Positions 41,060 to 57,949 of a DNA stretch of 64,000 nucleotides are shown piece by piece. The notes under the pieces were generated by a model. The model ran no database searches. It had not been told where the DNA came from and saw nothing but the letters and a program-made list of their open reading frames with translations. The stretch spans positions 169,351,328-169,415,327 of the forward strand of contig BTPG01000007.1 of the NCBI GenBank assembly GCA_036245525.1. The letters run 5' to 3'. Every line of letters begins with the position of its first letter. Positions within the stretch are counted from its first letter, which is position 1. A program made the position numbers and the translations under genes. The DNA comes from Semisulcospira habei (taxonomy: Eukaryota > Mollusca > Gastropoda > Semisulcospiridae).

Positions 41060-43699
41060 ATGCCCCCTAAACGGGAGACCAGGGCCACCCGTGCCACGTC
41101 GGGGCACGACCCTGAGTCCGAGGGTGGTGGTGCAGGGGATGAGGGTCCAGGAGAGAGAGGAGCCACTTTGGCCACTCCCTCTCGGAAGGAAACGGTGGTG
41201 AGTACCCTTACCCGTACTCTCACTGCAGCAGGACTGACACCCCGTAGGGATCAGGAAAGTAAAGAGGGGTTAGGGGTGATAGTAAACCCATATGAGCAGT
41301 ATAAAGTGCTAGGAGAGGGCCTAGGACTTAGTGGGGGAGCCCTAACCCAGTTCATCCTGTCCGAAGTTAGGAGAGAGGAAGAAAAATGGGAACGTGACCT
41401 AGAGCGTAGGGCGTTAGAGAGGCAGCTCCAGATGGACCGTGAGGCGTTAGAGAGACGGCTCCAGATGGACCGTGAGGCAGCAGAGAGACGGCTCCAGATG
41501 GACCGTGAGGCGGCTGAGCGGGCTAGGCGGGATGACTTAGCATTAACCGAACGTAAGCTAGCCGCCGCGGAACAAGCACGGAAAGAAGAGCTAGCTGCCG
41601 CGGAACAAGCACGGAAAGAAGAGCTAGCTGCCGCGGAACAAGCACGGAAAGAAGAGCTAGCTGCCGCGGAACAAGCACGGAAAGAAGAGCTAGCTGCCGC
41701 GGAACAAGCACGGAAAGAAGAGCTCGTCGCGGCCGAAACGCGGCTTAGATTACAGTTAGCAGCATCGGAAAAGAAGTCAGTTACGGAGTCTAGTCAGCAT
41801 TACTCGCTCAAGATGCGTCCGTTAGAGGATAAGGAAGATGTGGAATCTTACCTTCAGCTCTTTGAGAGAGTAGCCGAAACCCAGGGGTGGCCGAAAGAGG
41901 TATGGGGGATCAGGTTAGCACCTCTATTGCAGGGGGAGGCCCGTGACGCATACCTTAGGCTGACCATAGAGCAAGGGAAAGATTTTGAGGTGGTGAGGGA
42001 GACCTTACTGAGAAGATTCAGGCGTGACGCTGAATATTACAGACGCCAGTTTCGCGAAGCCAGAAAGGAGAGTCCCGAAACGTTTCCCCAGTTGTTCGTT
42101 AGGTTAAAGACCTCAGTCAAGCGTTGGTTCACTTTAGCCCATAAGAACATAGAGGACGTAGAACAAGTGCTAGACATGTTTCTGTCTGAGCAACTTTATG
42201 CTATTATGAACGCAGATCTTGAAATGTTCGTTAGGGAAAAACGTCCCAGGAATGGTGAAGAGGCCGCGGAGCTAGCGCAGCTCCATATCGACACCAAACG
42301 GGCAGTCTCGCGTCCATTGGGTGGGGGGCCGATTCGTCCGCCGTTCAAGAATGACAAAGGGTCGAATAAACCCCCTGAGACCAAAGTAGAACATAGGACA
42401 GAACCAGCTAGTTCAGGCAGAGGGACTGGTGAACGGCTGTGTTTTAAGTGTAACAAACCAGGGCACTTAGCAAGGAACTGTCAGAGTAAGGCGTCAGTTA
42501 ACCAAGTCACCATTGCTCCTGAGACAGTAGCCGTAATGACAGAGCCCGTGACCGTAGGGATGCGGACGATCCGGCCCTACGACCCGTGGAGTAGGGGATT
42601 AGCCAAGGGAAAGGAAGTTCGTATCATGCGCGATACCGGCGCGGATATGAGTGCGATCGCCGCCAAGTGGATAGAACCCAGGGATCTTACAGGTCGGTTC
42701 ATCGACGTCAATCCCGTCGACCATACTAAGTCCGATAAGTATCCGACTGCATGGGTTGAGATCGATTCACCATTCGTGCGAGGGACGATCGAACTTATCG
42801 TAATGGAGCGCATGGGACCGGACGTAATCCTAGGAAACTGGGTGACTTTTTCAGATGGGAAACGTAGTCCCGTATCCATCGATGCCGGTGAGTGTGCTAT
42901 GGCAGCAGCGGTCCAAACTCGAGCTCAGGTTCAGAGGGAGAAGGAGGGAGAGAGCGCGCTTAAAGTCGTTAAGCAGGCCGATCTCAATGTGACTCCTGCC
43001 CAACTGATAGAGTGGCAGAACCAGGACGAAACTCTAGCTCGCGCTAGGAAGGTGGCCGAAGAGGGCCGAGCAATTCCGTCAGGGAAAAGTCTGAGAGAAT
43101 TTTGCAGGACGAAAGAGCAGATGGGAGAAGAGGTGAGAGATGCAAGCCAGTACGTAGTAGATTTACGGAATCGCATTGAAGAGACGTGCAGGTTAGCGCA
43201 ACAGAATTTGAAGCTAGCTTCGAAAGAGCAGAAACAACACTTTGACCGCAGAGCCAAATCACGCAGTTTTAATGCAGGAGACAAGGTTTTGTTGTTACTT
43301 CCAGTTAAACAGAACAAGCTGGAGATGGCTTGGCAGGGACCATTCGAAGTTCTAGAGAGAGTCGGAGAGTGTGACTACAGGGTACGGGTGGGCAGTAAAA
43401 ATAAACTGTACCATGCAAATCTGTTGAAAAAGTTCCAAGAACGAGTGTCAGTAGCTACAGTAGTGATAGATGAGGAGGAGGAAGATGAGGGGGGAGAGGC
43501 ATTCGTGGTAGTAAAGGAAGTACCTACCATTCCTTTAGTAGCGTCTGAAGGACCCTCTGACATCCATCTTGATCCTAACTGTCCAGAGATCCATTCTAGT
43601 ATAGAAGCTCTGACTGTCCAGTTTAAGGATATTTTGACAGATTATCCGTTGAGGACGACACTAGACTCGTGTGAAATCCATTTGACGAAGTGCTGGTGA
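41060..43699 (+). pseudogene. LTR element gag, protease and integrase C-terminal region
   Basis: The frame is open from 40883; the likely Gag start is the ATG at 41060 (MPPKRETRATR). Gag carries a long basic/acidic helix with three MDREA(L/A)ERRLQ units and five copies of AAEQARKEEL (33-bp repeats, 41561-41730), then a capsid-like region (EDVESYLQLFERVAETQGWP). A CCHC knuckle CFKCNKPGHLARNC lies near 42440 and the protease motif RDTGADMSA near 42626. Next, near 43000-43110, comes the end of the pre-integrase region, followed directly by the integrase C-terminal part (NAGDKVLLLLP, WQGPFEVLERVG, LYHANLLKKF). The zinc-binding and DDE core expected in between are absent without a frame change. 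The frame stops at 43697-43699. Confidence 0.85.
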
Positions 43700-44963
43700 G
43701 AACGAAGCAATATCCTCTACCTCATTCTCAGCTAGAGGTAGTGAAAGCCGAAGTAGATGCTATGCTAGAGATGGGAGTAATCGAGAGAGCCAATTCCCCA
43801 TACAACTCACCGATCGTCTTGGTGAAGAAGAAAGATGGCACTGTTAGGTTTTGCGTGGACTTTAGAAAACTGAACCAAAAGGTCGTGTTCGATGCGGAGC
43901 CAATGCCTGACGTGGAGTACCTATTTTCCTTACTGTCCAAGGCTAAGTACTTCAGTAAGTTAGATCTAGCTAAAGGCTACTGGCAGGTACCCATGTTAGA
44001 GAGCGACAAACCGAAAACTGCCTTCACCACACCGGCAGGGCAATTTCAGTGGAAGGTAATGCCTTTCGGGTTAAAGACGGCAGGGGCAATCTTTTCCCGA
44101 ATGATGAGGAGGTTACTAGAACCTTTGCGATTGACAGAAGTTAGCAATTTCATGGACGATGTCATGATTGCTTCCTCCACTAAAGAACGTCACTTACAAT
44201 GTATGGCCCAGCTCTTTTGTAGGTTAAGAGTGGTCCAGTTGGCGGCCAGACCTACTAAGTGTTACTTGGGGTTCAAGCAGTTGGAATATCTGGGGCATAC
44301 AGTGGGTAACGGTCAGATAAAACCAGAGGGAGACAAGATGCAGCGGATAAAAGACGCGCCGCGACCACAAACAAAGAAACAAGTCAGATCGTTTCTTGGG
44401 TTGGCAAATTATTACCGCCGGTTCGTTCCTAACTTTGCGGCCATAGCAGCCCCACTAACCGACCTAACCAAGGGAGGAAAGACTGGACAGATCGGTTGGA
44501 ACGATGCATGTGAGACAGCATTTGAGACGCTGAAGGCGCGACTGTGTTCAGGTCCTGTGTGCTCATTGCCAGACTTCGATCGTCTCTTCGTGTTGCAGAC
44601 AGATGCGTCCGAAGGGGGGGGGGGGGGGTAGGAGCCGTATTATGTCAGGACCATGGTAACGGTTTACAGCCTGTTGCATGCGCGAGCAAGAAACTATCCA
44701 AAGCAGAGCGTAACTACTCCACCATCGAAAAGGAGTGTCTTGCAATCGTGTGGGGAATTCAAAAATTCCGTCAGTATCTGTATGGTAGGACATTCGTCGT
44801 ACAGACAGACCATAGACCATTGCAGTACTTGCAACAAGCTAAATCCACAAACAGTCGACTGATGAGGTGGGCTTTGCAGTTGCAGCCATTTTCCATTAGA
44901 GTAGAAAGCATAGCCGGTAAAGTAAATGTTCCTGCTGACTTTTTGAGTAGGACAGGGTGGTAG
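43690..44963 (+). pseudogene. LTR element reverse transcriptase and RNase H
   Basis: In the frame after the break, RT motifs are intact: YNSPIVLVKKKDGTVRFCVD, FSKLDLAKGYWQVPM, MPFGLKTAGAIFSRMM and the catalytic FMDD near 44149. The thumb (GHTVGNGQIKPEGDK) and connection (FLGLANYYRRFVPNFA) follow. RNase H starts at LQTDASEGG and is broken in a run of 14 G (44617-44630). It continues in another frame through ERNYSTIEKECLAIVWGIQK and TDHRPLQYLQ to a stop at 44961-44963. RT may still be foldable; RNase H is disrupted. Confidence 0.85.
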
Positions 44964-45027
44964 AAACCGTAAATGTGGAAGCAGTAATGGGACAGTCATA
45001 TAGGAATCAAACCCGGGTGTTTGATCT

Positions 45028-45039
45028 GGGAGGGGGGTA
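45028..45039 (+). promoter_or_regulatory. Polypurine tract of the LTR element
   Basis: GGGAGGGGGGTA lies immediately before the TGTCACG start of the 3' LTR, the expected place for plus-strand priming. Confidence 0.7.
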
Positions 45040-46745
45040 TGTCACGTAACGGATGTGACATGTTGTTTTATTTTTTCGCCAAGTCGTTTTCTTGTTAATA
45101 AATGTAGGTCGCCGACTTCTGTAAATAGCCTTAGTTTAGGGAAGTTAATAAATGTAGTGTGAGCGTAATCGTAAAGCCCGTGCAGCAAGCTTAACAGTAA
45201 GCGAGTACAGCGGTTGCACGCTTTCGCCGAGTAGCTTTAACCGAACAGTGTTCAGAAAGTTAAACTGCAAGGTAGCAGAGGGATATTACAGTCAGTCAGC
45301 GGAGTTAGCTAGCGAAGTGAGAGTCTGGGTCAGGGTGCGGCCTCGTTTGGAGCCCTTGACAAGCTGTGTGAGGGTTGTGTTACCCTCCCTGCAAGACCAC
45401 GGCCAGTGTTCCTGGGTGTGGGTGTCCCAAGAGACTTGTGACCACGGCTGCTACTCAACAGAAGACCCCTCCGGTTCGTGTTCGTCTTGTTTGTCTCGTC
45501 CTGCCGGAGGACTCACCAGTGACAGGTAAATACTCATGCCATTTTTCTCAGTTAGCTGCTGTGCTCTCGGGTGTGTGAATGTGTACATAGGTTCGGAAGG
45601 GTATGTTCGTCTAGTTTTTTAGTGATGTTTTAATCGAGTCTTTAACCATGGTTTTTAGTAGGTTGGGTTGTAATGTGGTGGGTGTCGGATTTAGTTGATG
45701 TTCGGCTGTCGCCGAGTGAGTATATTTAAAGGGCCATGTTGTAAAATGAATTAAAGTGGGTATCCTTTCAAATATATTTGTATTAAGTCCTAGATGTAAC
45801 GTAATAAGATTGTCACGTGGGGTGGTTGCTGGTGATTATTTGATATCTTTGTATGTACATGTGGATATTTTGATAATGTTGGTTTTAGCAGTGGCAATGT
45901 TATTATACAAAAGTGGTTGTGCTAGCTTAATGTTAGTGTAATGGAATAGTGCAGACCTGGTGAATGTTGAATGTACATAGGAAGCTTTCATATCCATGAT
46001 TGTATATTTAATATGGCCAAGGCGGGTATTAGGGTGAGACGAGACAACTCACGTGGTTTGTGAGTAGGTGCGTGTCAAATAGGCCAGAATTAACTGTGTT
46101 GGCACTTTGACTGACAATGCGCCCTTTTCCAGTGCACTGGCTTCGAAGATTTCGTCCTTCGATCTCTTCATCTTCCATGACCAACGGTGACGCATCATCG
46201 GGAGTCGGAACGCCTTCGCTAGCCGGTCCTGTTGGACAAGTACGTTGGGCTACAGCAGGCTGATTCTACGTTCTGAGCGTCGGTCACAGGCGTGCGTGGG
46301 CAAGCGCGGCTACGGTGCTCTGTGGTGTAGGGGTAGTACTCTTACGTTACGAGCCACCCTGTCTAGTGTGGGACAGAGGACACTGTACAAAGTACCCGCC
46401 TTGTATAGCCGTTGGCCATTTTAGTCATTTTCGCCTGTTAGTCATTTTCACCCGTTAGTCATTTTCGCCTGTTAGTCATTTTCACCTATTAGTCATTGTC
46501 ACCTATTAGTCATTGTTATCTGTTAATCTTTTTTATGTGTTAATACGTTATGAGTGCATGCGTGGGTATGTGGGAGTGTGTGGGGCGTTAGTGGGTTGGG
46601 GTGGGGGTTAGAGTAAGAGTAGGTAATAAAAGATTTGTTGTTGTTTATCACTGGCGTTGTGTGATTTATTTAGAGTGGGTGGGTTTTCTCGAGTGTCAGC
46701 ACTCATATTGTCCACGGCGCCCTAACTGTCAGGCGTGTCGTGACA
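45040..46745 (+). repeat. 3' LTR
   Basis: 1706 bp, same ends as the 5' LTR. By eye about ten base differences plus one extra copy of a 17-18-base GTCATTGTCACCTATTA unit near 46490 and no SINE. The 5' copy has GTTAAATAATG where this one has GTTAATAAATG. Confidence 0.9.
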
Positions 46746-46750
46746 CTAAC

Positions 46751-46753
46751 AAT

Positions 46754-46792
<39 letters not shown>

Positions 46793-46893
46793 ACGCGTGA
46801 GTGCGTTTGTGCGCGGTGTATGCGCGTGTTTGTGTTTAGTGGACTATCTATTTTGTATTACTGTGTGTACCGTTGTAAAATAAAGATTCATTG

Positions 46894-46896
<3 letters not shown>
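46751..46896 (+). pseudogene. LINE fragment, right part (3' UTR end)
   Basis: Continues the LINE interrupted at 38752. Includes a (TG)n tract and ends GTAAAATAAAGATTCATTGATT, where the next (CT)n begins. AATAAA plus an ATTCATTG tail is the end type repeated in the following fragments. Confidence 0.7.
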
Positions 46897-46968
<72 letters not shown>

Positions 46969-46972
46969 TCTC

Positions 46973-47030
<58 letters not shown>
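46897..47030. repeat. (CT)n microsatellite
   Basis: CT repeats with small interruptions (CTCATCTCTCC). Frames across it (Leu-Ser) are artefacts. Confidence 0.95.
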
Positions 47031-49051
<2,021 letters not shown>

Positions 49052-49495
49052 TAAAAATATACTAACATATGCAAGCATTGATTCATCCATTATTGAATTT
49101 TATTTGAGGCACCACGACATAACATCACCCAAATGTCATCACTAAATTAGTGACATTTTCTCTAAGATATTCTGTTTTCATTTTAAACGATATACCTTTA
49201 ATTAATTTCGATTTCCTGGATTAATAGGCGTGTGTGTTTGTGTTTGTGTGGGAGATGAGCGTGGGTGTGTACGGTACGCATTGGTTGCGATTAGTTGTTT
49301 AGTTTTAAAGTTTTTACAGTGTGTGTAGGGCATTGGATTGTGTGATAGAGTATTAATTATTTTGTTGTTGTTGACTGTGATGTTTGTAATTGTAACGACA
49401 CCAACACACATTCCTATGCTTTATGTTCTTAAGGCAAATGGCAATAAACGGTATTTGTCTGTCTGTCTGTCTGTCTATCTATCTAATATGTTTCT
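49052..49495 (+). mobile_element. Probable LINE 3' UTR with (TGTC)n tail
   Basis: Ends AAATGGCAATAAACGGTATT followed by TGTC and TATC units, a typical LINE 3' end. No coding part is recognised. Confidence 0.45.
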
Positions 49496-49661
49496 GATAT
49501 TTTTGTGTACAGGCCGGACGCCACGCAATACAAATCTCTGAGTTCTTTCTCTCTGTCGCTCTCTGTGTGTGTCTATCTGATATTTTTGTGTACAGGCCGG
49601 ACGCCACGCAATACAAATCTCTGAGTTCTTTCTCTCTGTCGCTCTCTGTGTGTGTCTATCT
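49496..49661. repeat. 83-bp tandem duplication
   Basis: GATATTTTTGTGTACAGGCC to GTGTGTCTATCT occurs twice head to tail, apparently without a mismatch, so the duplication is recent. Confidence 0.85.
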
Positions 49662-49982
49662 CTCTATCTGTCTGTCTGTCTGTCTGTCTGTCTCTGTCTC
49701 TCTAGAGATGATGATAATGATGATGATGAATCTTTTATTACAGGATAAAGCTATTAGGCAATTCACTGCCTGTCTTACAAGCTGTCCTGTGTACAAAACA
49801 AAACAGGAAAACAAACGCATCATACAAAAAAAAAAAAAAAAAAAAAGATGAGGATTTCATCCCAAAGTCTACCGTATTGTTTGGAGCTCAGATGCTTTTA
49901 TCTTTTAGGAACATTCAGAGTTGTTCATATTCTTATGCTTATTATGATGATCCATTTCCCTCCTCTCTAAGCTAACCTCTGA
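49662..49982. other. Low-complexity DNA and a minus-strand retroposon tail
   Basis: TGTC and GAT repeats precede GAATCTTTTATTACAGGA, which on the minus strand reads as an AATAAAAGATTC 3' end with a (CAT)n tail. A run of A lies at 49827-49846. Confidence 0.45.
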
Positions 49983-50205
49983 TCAACACACACGTCGGCG
50001 CACACAAATAAAGACAGACACACGGCGCTTCCCGCCATTAGTACGCTCTGTAAGCTCGTGTAGCGACAGGGATCCAGCTCTTTCTACTCTAACCCACCCT
50101 CTGATCCAGACAAACTGGCACACAGAAATAAAGACGGACAACGGCGATTCCCGCCATTCATAAGCTCTGTGCATGTGGTCTGGCGTATTATGTCTATTCT
50201 GAAGC
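49983..50205. repeat. Imperfect tandem duplication of about 118 bp
   Basis: CACACAAATAAAGACAGACA ... GCTTCCCGCCATTAGTACG recurs as CACAGAAATAAAGACGGACA ... GATTCCCGCCATTCATAAG. No function recognised. Confidence 0.65.
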
Positions 50206-50375
50206 AAAATAATAGCACGAACAGCAAAATGACGTCACTTCCAGCTTCACGTCATGGTATCATTAGCCCCACGACGCCGTGTTCATAGTGACGACTCGAT
50301 GTTTACATCATCATCGCAGTACTAACATTTGACGTATCAGAGGATCAACTTTACAATTTTCTTGCTGATTTTCTG

Positions 50376-50690
50376 CCTAGGGCTAACAGGTCACGATTTG
50401 ACCTAATCCTACCCCAGGGCCGGGACAAACAGAAGGCTTATGTAAACACCGTTTATGAAAAATCAAGCGGGTGTTAATGAGAAGATAGCCTTTTTTGTAA
50501 AAGAAAAATTAAAGTTATGTTAAGTGTTTTACAAATGACTCCGAAAAAGTGGTGCAGAAAATTGTCGGATTCTCACACCTAGGGCATACAGGTCACAATT
50601 GATCTAATCGTACCCGACAGCCGAGACAATCTGTAGGCTTATGTAAATACCGAATACAAAAAATCATGCGATTAATAATGAGAAGGTTGT
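50376..50690. repeat. Imperfect duplication, about 200-bp period
   Basis: CTAGGGCTAACAGGTCACGA ... GGCTTATGTAAACACCG recurs near 50578 as CTAGGGCATACAGGTCACAA ... GGCTTATGTAAATACCG. The rest of 50206-51060 shows nothing recognisable. Confidence 0.6.
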
Positions 50691-51068
50691 TGTTGTTGTT
50701 GTTTTTATTTTGTAAAATAAAGATTCTGTTGTTTTAAGATTAACCCATATAATTCGTGAAATTAATCCCAAAAACGTGAAAATATATATTTTTTAAAAAA
50801 TATTTAATTATCACTCAAAATGTTTTAGATGTACAATGCTAGTTAATAAACTCATTCACTATCTCCCTTTTTTCTAGCCATATACAAAATACCTAGTAAA
50901 AAAAAGAGAAATTACGGACTCCAGTGTGGATCAACCGGTTTTTGTGAAACGGACATTTTCTCGCCAATGAGCATCTTAAACGAAAACATCGATAAAAAGG
51001 TCCCGAAATAATTCTTTTAGGGACAATATCCTAAAATTTCAAGCTTGTCCGTCCTAAACGCGGGCTCT

Positions 51069-55035
<3,967 letters not shown>

Positions 55036-55099
55036 TCCCATTTGTAATAAGGAAGTTAAGCACGAGTATCCTCCCTTTGCTACACCGAGTTCCGGCAAG

Positions 55100-55274
55100 A
55101 TGGAAGCAGACATAGAACGCATGAACGTGAAACAATTAAAAGATTTTCTTCGAAAACATGGACAACTTGTCAGTGGAAAAAAAGAAGAATTAGTGCGCAG
55201 AGCAAGAGGCACATTTCTGCTGCGAAAAGATGGTGAGGATGCTGTCGATGATGCTGTGGAAAGAAATGATGCAG
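55100..55274 (+). CDS. First exon of a SAP-domain protein
   Basis: ATG at 55100 opens MEADIERMNVKQLKDFLRKH, and GQLVSGKKEELVRRA follows: a SAP motif (helix, conserved turn, second helix with K-x-E-L). SAP motifs bind AT-rich DNA. The exon is closed by a good donor, GATGCAG|gtcagt, leaving phase 1. Acidic residues (EDAVDDAVE) follow the motif. No downstream exon was found. SAP motifs also occur in proteins of DNA transposons and in uncharacterised molluscan proteins with nuclease domains, so host or mobile origin is open. The LINE ends about 65 bases upstream. Confidence 0.55.
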
Positions 55275-55424
55275 GTCAGTAAACAGTTGACTCCACTGAC
55301 CACTGCCATATAATTATTTCATATTTGTCAGCATGTGCTTCTTGTGCTTTGGACTCTGTTTATAAATTACATTATTGTCATATGTGTGTGTGTGTGTGTA
55401 AAATTTGATCTGCGAGTTAGTAGT

Positions 55425-55566
55425 TTTTTTACAAACAATACAGACAGCTATGTAGCTTGACAACTCTTCCGTCAATAATTTTTCCTCGGTGGTTATGGCA
55501 AATAACACAGTAATGTTTTCCACCTCCACATACTTTTGCCGATCTAGCCTTTAATGCTGACGCCAT
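55425..55566 (-). CDS. Possible first exon with C-x2-C motif, THAP-like start
   Basis: On the minus strand ATG at 55566 opens MASALKARSAKVCGGGKHYC and VICHNHRGKIIDGRVVKLH, open for about 46 codons before a stop. The spacing YCVIC, a basic stretch and a KLH near residue 40 recall the start of a THAP zinc finger, but the diagnostic FP and later C-x2-H would be in another exon. It lies inside the first intron of the SAP gene on the opposite strand. Weak call. Confidence 0.25.
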
Positions 55567-55794
55567 TGTCGAAACAGCAGCCGGAACTCAGTGAGCGTTC
55601 TCCTACGCTAAAGAGCAGCGAAAGATAACCCGTACTTGATGAGAAGTGAGACTGTCCTATAACCCTTCGCGATAACTCAGTGTTTCTCAAAGGCACCGAA
55701 GGAGAACGGAAAATAAACTACTCTCAAAAGACTCAATACTTACACGTCACACGTTCCGGCGGCCGTATTATACACGGTGTCTGGATCGAACTGC

Positions 55795-55850
55795 ACAATT
55801 GTGGCCTTGCCCCCCCCCCTCCCCGCCCCCCCCCCCCACCTCCCCACCCG
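55795..55850. repeat. C-rich low-complexity tract
   Basis: Runs of C with single T, G or A. Overlapping Pro- or Gly-rich frames are artefacts. Confidence 0.8.
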
Positions 55851-55974
55851 ATTTCATAGTTGCCATCTGCCGCATCCGTACAGTTGATGCACAGAGCTGC
55901 GGAAAAAAAGTATCGGCACCAATATTTACGATCGTCATCTTCATCTTCATCAACAGCTGTAAAAGTGCGAGCTG

Positions 55975-56026
55975 GTCTGTGATTTTGGACCTTACGACTG
56001 AAGCCGTAAGGTCCAAAATCACAGAC
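55975..56026. repeat. Hairpin, family G
   Basis: GGTCTGTGATTTTGGACCTT ACGACT pairs with its inverse around GAAG-like loop sequence; arms of about 22 bp are perfect. A diverged copy lies at 57371-57420. Confidence 0.7.
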
Positions 56027-56080
56027 CTGCACACGTTTATTCAAAGGGATACGTTTGTGTACTGACGAGCAACACTGAGA

Positions 56081-56128
56081 AATGCGACATCATTTGAGTC
56101 ACCATTCGACTCAAATGATATCGCATTT
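56081..56128. repeat. Hairpin, 48 bp
   Basis: AATGCGACATCATTTGAGTC and GACTCAAATGATATCGCATT pair around ACCATTC with one mismatch. Confidence 0.65.
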
Positions 56129-56449
56129 GTTTTGCACGTCAATGTATCTTAACTTTTTTTTTTTTCTCCAAATCTAATGTTCACCACTACACGAGAAGAA
56201 CAGCAAAGCCGGCGTAACCACCGCTGCACACTATATCAATGTAATAAGGCCATATTTTGATTTTCAACGATAAAAAGGAAAAAAAGATACGAAAATGTCC
56301 CCCCCCCCCCCCCGAAAAAAAAAAAAAACAAAAAAAACAACAACAACAACAACCAACCAAACAAACAAACACCTCCAGCAACAACAAACAACAAAATCAA
56401 CAGAGTTAACAGACACTCGTATAAAACTCCAACTGAAAGCAAAGTAAAC
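56129..56449. other. No gene; C and A runs
   Basis: A C run and A-rich DNA with AAC repeats near 56297-56370. The minus-strand frames across it are low complexity. Confidence 0.5.
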
Positions 56450-56668
56450 TTAACCCTTTTAGCCCCAAGGTCCCATTTCTCAAATTTGGGAGGTGTTGCC
56501 TAACGACTATGTAGGCTACCAGTTGTAGGAGATGAATTGATCATGATAATTTAAGGGTAGTGCCAGATGAGCTTGACGCCTGAAGGCGCCAAGCTCATCT
56601 GGCACTACCCTTAAATTATCATGATCAATCCATCTCCTGCTGCAGGCGCCCGGGGCTAAAAGGGTTAA
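56450..56668. mobile_element. TTAA palindromic MITE, family B
   Basis: TTAACCCTTTTAGCCCCAAG at the left, CGGGGCTAAAAGGGTTAA at the right. Arms GTGCCAGATGAGCTTGACGCC and GGCGCCAAGCTCATCTGGCA; TTTAAGGG/CCCTTAAA replaces TTCAAGGG/CCCTTGAA on both arms. 219 bp. Confidence 0.78.
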
Positions 56669-57625
56669 AGAGCTATCACCACAATATACTGAATTTTTTA
56701 AACTGATTCATGGCATGAATAGCACTGGCTTATGCCAACAACAACAAATCAAAGCCACGCACTGTTTCAATTGTGAAACTTTTACAAAAGTCATCTTAAC
56801 CGTAAAGAAAAAAAAAAAAAAAAAAAAAAAAAAACGTGCTTTCCTGTATTGGGCAGGCAATGCAAGGATAACTGCTGTGTGCATCATTTTCACAGATTTA
56901 GCTCCCTTGCCACTCTGCGCTCATGTTCCTCGCTCTTTCGGTCATATTACATAGTCAAATTTGGCCAGTTAAGGCAGTGCAAGGACCGGTGTTTTTAAAA
57001 ATAATTTTTGCCTTGTTTAAAAATGTGTAGTAGGGCTGAATGTTGGAATTTGCAGGAAATCTCCGGTTAGCTTAGAGGAGAGATGTTTGGTGCTTTGATT
57101 CATACCATCCTGAGCTTATGGAGAATTGTGGGCCAATCTTGAGTTGCCGTAGTGATTTGAGGAGCACGCTGATTTCAGCTGTGCTTGGGTGTGGGGTTGG
57201 TAAGGAACCAGTCTCATAGCCAAGAAATGAGACGGGTGATGTGCTGTTATTTTGTGCATGGCAGCCGTTAATTTTTCTACACAGTCAAAGGGTTAACGCT
57301 CTCTCAGACACACTACTGCCTTAGTTCCTCCCTCACTTTCGTGGGAATGTTTAAATTATTCGTGTGAGGGTCTGGGATTTTGAACCTTATGACTGAAAAC
57401 CGCAATGTCCAAAATCACACACCAGCACACAAAAATTAACAGATAAAGGAAGCGGGTGGTTTTTTTTCCTCACAACTTTATCATAGTTTATGTGCACAGA
57501 AGTCATTAGCGGGCGGAAATGTTGGGAGGGTTTGTGTGTCGAGTGATTGCCTACTGACCAACAGTTCAAATGTGTCACGTCTAATTCTACTGCTCTTTAT
57601 GATTCAGACTATATTGGAAATGCAA
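56669..57625. other. No gene; A run and a diverged hairpin
   Basis: A run of about 26 A lies at 56809-56834. A partial family C end (CAGTCAAAGGGTTAA) is at 57280-57294, and a family G hairpin copy (GGATTTTGAACCTTATGACT ... ATGTCCAAAATCACAC) at 57371-57420. I see no supported exon. Confidence 0.45.
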
Positions 57626-57790
57626 ATGATCGTCTTATTCTATACCTGCGTATTTCTCTGTGGGCTGGCGATTGGGTGCCTGATAGGCGGGGGCAGGGGA
57701 TCTAACTGTTGTCCAGCGCTGAGTAATTCCCCTTGGTTTGTTGTACAATTCTGCCAGCGCTAGCCTCACCTATCTGGTTTGTGAGTATAT
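57626..57790. repeat. Dispersed repeat, inverted third copy
   Basis: Reverse complement of the repeat at 6027-6160, extending into the AGCGCTGGCAGAATTGTACA block at 6013. Matching blocks: CCTGCGTATTTCTCTGTGGG, GGGTGCCTGATAGGCGGGGG, CACCTATCTGGTTTGTGAG. Confidence 0.7.
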
Positions 57791-57949
57791 TGGAAACGAC
57801 AGGAAGAGAGTCAGACTGCAGCCGCAGTTAGAAATATCTGCCAACTGTTGATCGCGAGTCACTCAGCAGTCTCAGTCTCTCGATCCGCTCGCTACCAAAG
57901 ATAGCAAAATAACTAATCCAGGGAGACACTGACGTGTGCTGTTCATGTT

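Larger units (their letters stand above)
38753..46745 (+). mobile_element. Ty3/Gypsy-type LTR retrotransposon, Gmr1-like order, defective
   Basis: Two LTRs of about 1.7 kb enclose gag-pol. The 5-bp duplication CTAAC lies immediately on each side (38748-38752 and 46746-46750). Order along pol: zinc knuckle, aspartic protease, integrase C-terminal part, reverse transcriptase, RNase H. Integrase before RT is the arrangement of Gmr1-like Gypsy elements. Damage: a SINE in the 5' LTR, absence of the integrase zinc-binding and catalytic core, a frame break near 43686 and one in a G run at 44617-44630. It could move only with proteins supplied by a relative. The LTRs are almost identical, so insertion was recent. 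Confidence 0.9.

Noticed and set aside
43680..43699. Programmed frameshift between gag-pol and RT of the LTR element
   Set aside because: The break falls inside pol between the integrase end and RT, and I see no slippery heptamer. A disabling indel is simpler, and RNase H has another one.
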